From positions 1-5,004 of the forward strand of contig VHDG01000360.1 of assembly GCA_016871475.1 (NCBI GenBank): a stretch of DNA of 5,004 bases, given 5' to 3'. The notes beneath the pieces are model-generated. The model was not told where the DNA came from. It did no database searches and saw nothing but the letters and a program-made list of their open reading frames with translations. Origin of the DNA: Verrucomicrobiota bacterium (lineage in GTDB: Bacteria; Verrucomicrobiota; Verrucomicrobiia; Limisphaerales; UBA11320). The position numbers and the translations under genes were made by a program. Below are positions 1 through 5,004 of this stretch, one piece after another. Every line of letters begins with the position of its first letter. Position 1 is the stretch's first letter.

Positions 1-863
1 GAGGCAACGGACACCCTGAAGAAGCCATCCGAACCATCCGTGAGGAGATGCGACGGTTTCCAGGCGACTTCCATGGAGATCTCATGATCGCGTCCATTCG
101 CGCGGAAGACCTCAACGATCTGGAAGGAGCCACACTTGCGATTGAGAAAATCCTGACCAACCCGAAGACCACGCCGAACCACATCGCTGCTGCCCTCAAT
201 ACTCTCGCCGACTGGCAACTTCGATATGCGGGCGACCGGGACTTGGCGGCAGACTCGCTCCAACAGATCGTTCAGCGACTGCCGGACACAGACTGGTCAC
301 AGCGCGCGAAAGAGCGGATTGCTCACCTGGCATCAAACGAGGCACTGGCAGAGCGAAAGGAACGAACGGCAATTGTGCTCAAGGAGGGCGAAAAGCGGAT
401 CGGTCTGAAAAAAGGCCCTCTGGTCGTGGAACTAAACCAGGCCGGTGCAGCAGAGAGAGCCAAAAAACTCCTGGATCAACTGGCCAAGTTCCCAGAGGAC
501 ACAGATGCGCGAGAGGCTCTGGCACGCATTTATTCCGACGAGTATGACCGTCCCGAAATGGCGCTGCAGGAGTACGAGACTTTAATGGCCCTGCCCCATC
601 AACCCGCGCGTCGTCAGGTGCAATGGTTGAACACCATCGCAGATCTGGAAGTTCGCAAACGCGACAACATCATGGGAGCTGCAGCTGCATTGCAGCGGGT
701 CATCGACCTGAACCCAAACGCAGCTGCCGCAGAGGTCGCACGCACCCGGATGTCACGCCTTCAGCTCGAAGCCAGGGCCAACAAACCCACAGCCCCCGTG
801 CATCTAGGGACCTACGAAGAGCGGATTGGACTGAAGCCGAGAAACTCACCCGACTCCCGTTAG
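1..863 (+). CDS. TPR-repeat protein, C-terminal part (5' end outside window)
   Basis: The frame is open from the left edge (first complete codon at base 3) to a TAG at 861-863, giving 286 visible residues. An ATG at 48 is internal, because the 15 codons before it (GNGHPEEAIRTIREE) already read as a TPR helix. The protein is a series of amphipathic helix pairs with TPR-like spacing, for example EEAIRTI, LEGATLAIEKIL, AADSLQQIVQRLP, PEMALQEYETLMALP and AAAALQRVIDLNPN. Helical block 1 spans about residues 1-110 and block 2 about 145-255. Each is followed by a charged linker ending in E-x-R-I-G-L-K (residues 130-136 and 272-278). The two blocks align with each other at an offset of about 144 residues, so the protein is internally duplicated. 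TPR arrays generally serve as protein-interaction scaffolds; no catalytic motif is visible, and any signal peptide or membrane anchor would lie upstream. The stop overlaps the convergent EcsC-family gene. Function is unknown; the TPR assignment is fairly secure. Confidence 0.85.
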   Translation, partial: GNGHPEEAIRTIREEMRRFPGDFHGDLMIASIRAEDLNDLEGATLAIEKILTNPKTTPNHIAAALNTLADWQLRYAGDRDLAADSLQQIVQRLPDTDWSQRAKERIAHLASNEALAERKERTAIVLKEGEKRIGLKKGPLVVELNQAGAAERAKKLLDQLAKFPEDTDAREALARIYSDEYDRPEMALQEYETLMALPHQPARRQVQWLNTIADLEVRKRDNIMGAAAALQRVIDLNPNAAAAEVARTRMSRLQLEARANKPTAPVHLGTYEERIGLKPRNSPDSR

Positions 864-1720
864 GATCCTCCTGACGGTGAGTGCTGAACGTCCCTCGCGC
901 CCCCTCGGTTCTGCGGGAGGTCGGAGAACCAGGCTCTTACCCGCTCTGCACCATATTGAATCTCCAGCCTTCTCAGGATGAAGTGAGCGCGCGCGACGTT
1001 CTGGAAGTGAGTGATGAACACCACATTGATCGTCGCGCCCGCGACCATGCCAAGGATGGGAACAGCCTTGGCAAGCAACTGCTCAGAAAGCACGACCCCG
1101 AATCGACTCGAAATCGCTCCCAGCAGGCGAATGATCACCGGCGCGGCAGCCTCCAGCCCTTGCTTCCCGACCAAATAGGCCGTGGCCTCACGTAACGTCA
1201 AAGCCAGGGCAGCTCTAGCTGACCAATAGGCACTCTCTGCGGCATCGTCGCGCTTTGAAGGTCCCCCGTAGGCAAACACAGCCAGGCATTCCATTTGAAC
1301 ATCTGCTTCCCCCAACGAGTGCCCCTCCGATCGAGCGATGTCGGCAATCGATCGAAGCATGAGACTGGTCGAGAAGGGAAGTTCCACGATCAACGCCGGA
1401 AGCCCGAATGCCCCGCCAATACAACCGCTGAGGCCAGCAGCCACCCGATGAACCACGGGGGATGCTTGATGGCCCGGCTGGTTGAAACACGTACCCACCG
1501 CTGCGGACAAACAACCGCGCAGCGCCTTGTTGCTGATCTTGTGAAGCGCTGACTTTAATCCCTTAGGCAAGGCATTGAGCCCGCGCTCGAGAGGTGAACC
1601 AAGGGTGTTGGCCAGTTGCATCGCGAAACTGGGCTGATTCAGAAGTCGCTTTGCCGTCTCCAAAGCAACACGATCCTGATCCGTAAGCTCGCTTCCGGGA
1701 ATGGCGGGCGGCTGGATCAT
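860..1720 (-). CDS. EcsC family protein
   Basis: This encodes 286 residues from ATG 1720-1718 to TAA 862-860. The family is recognised from conserved blocks: LPFSTSLMLRSIADIARSEG (about 114-133), the MECLAVFAYGG segment (143-153), and the C-terminal AKAVPILGMVAGATINVVF stretch (217-235) followed by HFQNVARAHFILRRLE (238-253). Hydrophobic Gly/Ala-rich stretches at about 95-116 and 215-236 may associate with membrane; there is no signal peptide. The family is named after EcsC of the Bacillus subtilis ecsABC locus, and its biochemical role is not established. The chosen ATG overlaps the TGA of the upstream PPC gene as ATGA, the usual arrangement for translational coupling, with a GGA six bases before it. 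An in-frame GTG at 1756-1754 would add 12 residues (298 aa). It has a better Shine-Dalgarno-like AGGTGG seven bases upstream but would overlap the upstream gene by 40 bases, so I prefer the ATG. It is the last gene of the minus-strand operon. Family assignment is confident; the start is moderately certain. Confidence 0.9.
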   Translation of the reverse strand: MIQPPAIPGSELTDQDRVALETAKRLLNQPSFAMQLANTLGSPLERGLNALPKGLKSALHKISNKALRGCLSAAVGTCFNQPGHQASPVVHRVAAGLSGCIGGAFGLPALIVELPFSTSLMLRSIADIARSEGHSLGEADVQMECLAVFAYGGPSKRDDAAESAYWSARAALALTLREATAYLVGKQGLEAAAPVIIRLLGAISSRFGVVLSEQLLAKAVPILGMVAGATINVVFITHFQNVARAHFILRRLEIQYGAERVRAWFSDLPQNRGGARDVQHSPSGGS

Positions 1721-3426
1721 GGTTTTTCCGGTGGTGAAGGTGTCACGGTCAGCCACAGGTCATCCACCTGCTCAACTGCGAGGATCTGAAAACCATTCGG
1801 AACCCCGTTGTCCACACCCGATGTGACCAACTCAAACGGAGCTGGCTGCTCGGCCTGGGTTCGTCGATTCCGAACCATCACCCGAACAGGACCCGAAAAG
1901 GCTGCCGCGCCTTTATCCACCCGAACCTTGAGCTTCGCCTCGGAAGCAGTAGCAGGAACTTCCACAGGGGCACACTCCACCCCAGCAGGAGAAGTTTTCA
2001 GAGAAACCTCCATCGGATCTGCAAAGCCATGACGTCGGCCCAAGGCCACGGTGATCTCATTGGTTGTACCTGCCCCGAACACGAATTGATGACCACTGGT
2101 GCGAGGACGAAATCCCTGCGCCGGCAGCTCGAGAGCCAGACGATACCAATCATCCGGAGCAGCGTGACGGAGCAACTGCGAGACGCAGGCGGTGTAAACA
2201 CCCTCTTCAGGACTGGTCCAAGACAACTCAGGATCCCGCCCTGCTCCATCATCCGCACGAGCCAACTGCTTACCGGATGAATCAAGAATCTCCAGCACAG
2301 GATCGACGGAAAACCCGAAGACGCTTGCAGACACAGAAGCTACAATCACCTGGCCTTTCTTCGCCTTAAATCGATAACAGTCACGCTCACCAGACCGGCG
2401 CAACTGCCCGGTCACCGCTAAGGGAACCTCAAGCTCCTGCCCGGCCTCCTGCTCAAGAATCTCGCGCTCTAGCCCCACTGATACCAACACAGGATGAGGG
2501 ACGCCTGGAAACCATGCCCTGGCCCAGGGGCGATCCCTGACCTCTTCCACGCGCACGGGGGCCATGGATGCTGACGGGTCTGTGCTGAGGTTCCAGCCAA
2601 GGACCTGTCGTCGCCCGTCACCTTCCAATGGAATCCCCAACGGCACGACATGCCTTGCCCAGGGATCGGTGGAGATATGCATCCGGTACACACAGGAAGC
2701 GCTGCCGTGAAACCTCACATCGGAGCCAGCTGGATAAGAAAACCCGAAGACCTGGAGTGTCCAATCCTCGGTCTGATGTGCGGTGACGGCAAGCAGAGGG
2801 TCGAGGGTCATCCCGTCATCATGGTTCAGTCCCAATTGCACGCCTCTGGAATCAAGAATTCGAATAACCGCATCGACCGGTGAGCCGAAGACGTATGCCT
2901 CCAGGCGCGATACCAGAGTCTGGCCAGCCCGGACCCTGACTCTGAAGGAATCAACATCACCCGCCTTGTCCAACCGACCAGAAATGGTGATCGAATTTGT
3001 GATCGCATCCCCAAGTTCCCGCCAGTCGTCGTTCGGCTCCTTCTCACGTTCATCCTGAGTCTGAGTCAGCATCAGCATGCGCGGAAGGCTGGAGCCCTCG
3101 GCATTATAGAGCCGGATTAGAATGGGGCCCGGCTGTGCATTGGACGCAACCAGCAGCACGAAGTTTGGGCTGTTGCTCTGTGGGATGAGTTGCACCGAAT
3201 CAGTGCTGGTCCAAACCTTGGGCGGCCAGGATCCGAGCGCACCTGAGGCGCTGAGGAGGTTGGAAGTTCCGATGCCTGCAGAGACAGGATGGAACTGCTC
3301 CAACGCAGGCGGCGCTGCCAGCATTGGAAACACAGCGGTGAAGAAAAGAAGAAGAGCAAGAGAGCTCGCTGAACCTCGGTAACGGAGCGGCGCCCTGCCG
3401 GAGCCTGTGCGAATCAGGTGAACCAT
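1717..3426 (-). CDS. Secreted protein with two PPC (pre-peptidase C-terminal) domains
   Basis: This encodes 569 residues from ATG 3426-3424 to TGA 1719-1717. The N-terminus is a Sec-type signal peptide with a long basic n-region (arginines at 6, 11, 15 and 17), a hydrophobic core (SLALLLFFTAVFPMLA, 22-37) and probable cleavage near 37-39. Residues about 43-120 form a beta-rich Ig/IPT-like domain. The first PPC domain (about 128-252) carries REKEPNDD, SGRLDKAGDVDSFRV and VFG-S-PVD-AV-R-ILDS, then DDG. The second (about 335-433) repeats TGQLRRSGERDCYRF, VFGFSVDPVLEILDS and ADDG. Residues about 440-569 form another beta-rich region. No protease or other catalytic motif is present, so this is a binding or structural exported protein rather than a peptidase. 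Closely similar architectures are common in Planctomycetota and Verrucomicrobiota, often beside DUF1501 genes. The start codon lies inside the last codons of the upstream DUF1501 gene (13-base overlap) with no visible Shine-Dalgarno, suggesting reinitiation. The specific ligand is unknown. Confidence 0.9.
   Translation of the reverse strand: MVHLIRTGSGRAPLRYRGSASSLALLLFFTAVFPMLAAPPALEQFHPVSAGIGTSNLLSASGALGSWPPKVWTSTDSVQLIPQSNSPNFVLLVASNAQPGPILIRLYNAEGSSLPRMLMLTQTQDEREKEPNDDWRELGDAITNSITISGRLDKAGDVDSFRVRVRAGQTLVSRLEAYVFGSPVDAVIRILDSRGVQLGLNHDDGMTLDPLLAVTAHQTEDWTLQVFGFSYPAGSDVRFHGSASCVYRMHISTDPWARHVVPLGIPLEGDGRRQVLGWNLSTDPSASMAPVRVEEVRDRPWARAWFPGVPHPVLVSVGLEREILEQEAGQELEVPLAVTGQLRRSGERDCYRFKAKKGQVIVASVSASVFGFSVDPVLEILDSSGKQLARADDGAGRDPELSWTSPEEGVYTACVSQLLRHAAPDDWYRLALELPAQGFRPRTSGHQFVFGAGTTNEITVALGRRHGFADPMEVSLKTSPAGVECAPVEVPATASEAKLKVRVDKGAAAFSGPVRVMVRNRRTQAEQPAPFELVTSGVDNGVPNGFQILAVEQVDDLWLTVTPSPPEKP
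1764..1769 (-). promoter_or_regulatory. Shine-Dalgarno-like AGGTGG before the alternative EcsC GTG start
   Basis: On the minus strand AGGTGG (1769-1764) sits seven bases upstream of GTG 1756-1754, and an in-frame TGA two codons before that GTG limits the frame. If used, EcsC would be 298 residues and would overlap the PPC gene by 40 bases. The same bases encode Q-V-D near the end of the PPC protein, so the match may be incidental. It is the strongest Shine-Dalgarno-like sequence I saw just before a candidate start in the operon. Confidence 0.3.
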
Positions 3427-4751
3427 TCGCGAATCAACCGGCCGTTGCTGACCAGTTGAACGGGCCGACCTGTGTTGGTGTGCAGGGTTTGATGCGGATC
3501 AATCCCCATCTTGGTATAGACCGAGGCCGCAAAGTCCTCCGGACGAAACACGTTCTCTGCGGCGTGGTAGCCCTTCGCATCGGTGGCGCCGATAACCGCG
3601 CCTCTCGGGGAACCTCCCCCTGCCGCCAAAACCGACATCGCGTGCGGCCAGTGATCCCGGCCTGCATCCTTGTTCACTTTTGGAGTGCGACCAAATTCTC
3701 CAAGCAACAACACAAGCGTCTGATCAAGCATGCCGCGCTGATCGAGATCGTTGATCAACGAGGCCACACCCTGATCCATTCGCTTGACGTGATCACCCTT
3801 GTAAGCGTCGAAGATCTTGGTGTGGTGATCCCACCCACCGTAATAAACCGTCACCCACGAAACCCCGGCCTCCACCAGACGCCGCGCCATCAAAAGTCGC
3901 TGACCAAAGTCGCTGCGGCCGTACGCGTCCCGAACTTTCTCGTTCTCACGATGGATATCAAAAGCAGCCTGGGCTTTGGGGGATAACACCAGGTCAGTCC
4001 CCTGCTGATAATACTGATCGAAAACGATCGCAGGATCGTCCATCAGCTTGTCCGTATAACGGTGCATCCGATCGAGCGCCGTCCGCAGGCTGCGGCGATT
4101 TGCGGCCCTGGCTTCGCTCACCTCAGGAGGCAGGACAACGTCCCGCACCTGAAAGGCCTTGTCGTTCGGATTGCCGTTGATGATGAAGGGAGCATGTTTG
4201 CCACCGAGGAAATTAGGCCCACCGCTCCTGGAGACCTGCGGCAGGGACATGTAAGCGGGCATCCCGTCCTGCAGCCCTCGCTGATAGGAAACCACCGACC
4301 CAAAAGAAGGATGGAAAGTGACGAATGCGCCGCAGGCAACCGGCACCGGCGTTGGAGCACCGGTCATCATGTAGTGATTCCCGCCGCCATGGTTGGGATC
4401 CTTGTGGGCAATGGACCGGATCACCGTGGTCTTCGAAGCCACTTTGGCCAGGTGGGGCACAGCCTCGCTGTAGTGGATGCCCGGCACATCGGTGGGGATG
4501 GACTTGAACTCACCACGGATGTCCGAGGGAGCATCCGGCTTGGGATCAAAACTCTCGTAATGCGACGGCCCCCCGTCCAGCCAGATCATGATGCAGTTCA
4601 CCCTGGCCAGCGGAGACGCGGCAGAGGGCACGGCTGCTGAAGCCCGAAGACGAAGCAGATCAGAGAAACCCGCTCCAATCATCCCCCCAAGCCCGAGCTG
4701 GAGAAAATCACGCCGGGTTACGCCTGCGCAGTTTTGTGAGAGTCCAATCAT
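3414..4751 (-). CDS. DUF1501 domain-containing protein, Tat-exported
   Basis: This encodes 445 residues, full length for DUF1501. It has a twin-arginine signal (V-T-R-R-D-F-L-Q-L-G, 11-20) followed by a Gly-rich hydrophobic stretch and an Ala-rich region to about residue 46, so the folded protein is probably exported. The DUF1501 core runs from about 50 to 430: WLDGGPSHYESFDPKP (57-72), the D-x-N-H-G site (118-122), GGWDHH (305-310), LLGEFGRTPKVN (349-360), GRDHWP (364-369) and GAVIGATDAKG (384-394). The family belongs to the alkaline-phosphatase/sulfatase-like fold. By analogy D59, D308/H310 and D366/H367 are candidate metal ligands; this is inference and no substrate is established. ATG 4751-4749 is nearly forced, because an in-frame TAG lies 18 bases upstream and later starts would cut into the Tat signal. 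No Shine-Dalgarno is visible. It is the first gene of the overlapping block with the PPC and EcsC genes. No PSCyt1/PSD1 (DUF1549/DUF1553) gene, the common companion, is recognisable next to it. Confidence 0.96.
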   Translation of the reverse strand: MIGLSQNCAGVTRRDFLQLGLGGMIGAGFSDLLRLRASAAVPSAASPLARVNCIMIWLDGGPSHYESFDPKPDAPSDIRGEFKSIPTDVPGIHYSEAVPHLAKVASKTTVIRSIAHKDPNHGGGNHYMMTGAPTPVPVACGAFVTFHPSFGSVVSYQRGLQDGMPAYMSLPQVSRSGGPNFLGGKHAPFIINGNPNDKAFQVRDVVLPPEVSEARAANRRSLRTALDRMHRYTDKLMDDPAIVFDQYYQQGTDLVLSPKAQAAFDIHRENEKVRDAYGRSDFGQRLLMARRLVEAGVSWVTVYYGGWDHHTKIFDAYKGDHVKRMDQGVASLINDLDQRGMLDQTLVLLLGEFGRTPKVNKDAGRDHWPHAMSVLAAGGGSPRGAVIGATDAKGYHAAENVFRPEDFAASVYTKMGIDPHQTLHTNTGRPVQLVSNGRLIREWFT

Positions 4752-4794
4752 GGAACGGTCGATACCCTAGACAGACGGAGGCAGAAAGAAAAGT

Positions 4795-4821
4795 ATTCTA
4801 TCGGATCAAGCCCGGCATCAA
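4795..4821 (-). promoter_or_regulatory. Weak sigma70-like promoter candidate for the DUF1501 operon
   Basis: On the minus strand TTGATG (4821-4816; four of six matches to TTGACA) is followed after 15 bases by TAGAAT (4800-4795; five of six matches to TATAAT). This would place transcription start near 4788 and leave a leader of roughly 37 bases before the DUF1501 ATG. The short spacer and the uncertain consensus for this phylum make it tentative. It is the best such pair I found in the stretch upstream of the operon. Confidence 0.25.
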
Positions 4822-4834
4822 ACCGGCCGGATCC
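4803..4834. repeat. Small imperfect inverted repeat upstream of the DUF1501 gene
   Basis: CCGGC (4812-4816) can pair with GCCGG (4826-4830) across a nine-base loop. Flanking GGAT (4803-4806) and ATCC (4831-4834) could extend the stem across a five-base bulge. No T-tract follows directly on either strand, so it is not a convincing intrinsic terminator. It overlaps the -35 element of the promoter candidate and could be an operator-like site, or chance in GC-rich DNA. Confidence 0.2.
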
Positions 4835-4869
4835 TCGCACCGACAAGGCACACTCAGTGATGCGTCAGC

Positions 4870-5004
4870 TTAACCTGCCCCCACGGGCTGGGCGTCTGGC
4901 AGCTGGGGTGCCGGAGCGGATTCGAGCACAGGCGCACTCACCGGACCACAAACTCCTCCGTTGAGGCTTATGCTCAAGCCGACCGTCCCCGTGAAAACGG
5001 CAAG
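4870..5004 (-). CDS. Possible C-terminal fragment of an unidentified protein
   Basis: On the minus strand a frame is open from the right edge (first codon at 5004) for 44 codons to a TAA at 4872-4870. The peptide begins LAVFTGTVGLSISLNGG and ends in an Ala/Pro-rich tail, APVLESAPAPQLPDAQPVGAG. Third-position GC is about 64 percent by hand count, compatible with coding but not decisive. I recognise no family, and it does not resemble the C-terminus of a DUF1553 (PSD1) protein. If real, the gene would lie 118 bases upstream of the DUF1501 gene in the same direction. The main alternative is that this stretch is non-coding and a plus-strand gene starts at ATG 4970, of which only 11 codons would be visible. 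An open frame of this length is not rare by chance in GC-rich DNA. Confidence 0.35.
   Translation of the reverse strand, partial: LAVFTGTVGLSISLNGGVCGPVSAPVLESAPAPQLPDAQPVGAG

Noticed and set aside
48..863. TPR gene starting at ATG 48
   Set aside because: The frame continues upstream to the window edge and those codons encode the first helix of a TPR, so the gene is truncated by the window rather than starting there.
1215..1514. Minus-strand 99-codon frame inside the EcsC gene
   Set aside because: It is an out-of-frame shadow of the EcsC coding sequence, which carries the conserved motifs; the shadow translation is Gly/Ser/Arg-rich without recognisable structure.
2029..2369. Plus-strand frames of 83-101 codons antisense to the PPC gene
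   Set aside because: The opposite strand encodes a continuous 569-residue protein with paired PPC domains; these frames have low-complexity, His/Arg-rich translations.
3456..4640. Two long plus-strand open frames (3456-3986, 176 codons; 4062-4640, 192 codons) opposite the DUF1501 gene
   Set aside because: They lie wholly antisense to a gene with clear family motifs, their translations are rich in Arg, His and Pro with no domain pattern, and such mirror frames are common in GC-rich genes.
4803..4834. Intrinsic terminator for a possible upstream minus-strand gene
   Set aside because: The stem is only about five base pairs around a nine-base loop, and no T-run follows it directly on the minus strand.

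Overview
The window looks like part of a GC-rich chromosome from the Planctomycetota/Verrucomicrobiota group, most likely Verrucomicrobiota. The assignment rests on gene content: a Tat-exported DUF1501 protein directly followed by a secreted protein with two bacterial pre-peptidase C-terminal (PPC) domains. That pairing and style of PPC protein are typical of these phyla. Recognisable Shine-Dalgarno sequences are scarce, which also fits. No sequence search was possible, so the phylum is inferred.

Layout, left to right. Bases 1-863 (+) hold the C-terminal 286 residues of a tetratricopeptide-repeat (TPR) protein whose start lies outside the window. Its stop codon interlocks with the stop codon of a three-gene block on the minus strand. 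In transcription order that block is a DUF1501 protein (4751-3414), a double-PPC secreted protein (3426-1717) and an EcsC-family protein (1720-860). The three reading frames overlap by 13 and 4 bases, so they almost certainly form one translationally coupled operon. Bases 4752-5004 contain a probable leader with a weak promoter candidate. They may also contain the last 44 codons of another minus-strand gene entering from the right edge (4870-5004); that call is uncertain.

How the genes may work together: the DUF1501 protein has an alkaline-phosphatase/sulfatase-like fold and a twin-arginine signal, so it should act outside the cytoplasm. The PPC protein has a Sec signal and beta-sandwich domains and is probably exported as well. 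EcsC-family proteins are cytoplasmic or membrane-associated and poorly characterised. A functional link among the three is inferred from their coupling, not from known biochemistry.

The main observations beyond routine annotation are an old tandem duplication of about 144 residues in the TPR protein, with each copy ending in an E-x-R-I-G-L-K segment; the coupling of an EcsC gene to a DUF1501/PPC pair; and the absence of a recognisable PSCyt1/PSD1 (DUF1549/DUF1553) partner next to the DUF1501 gene. I saw no mobile element, CRISPR array, RNA gene, defence system or other clearly new system.
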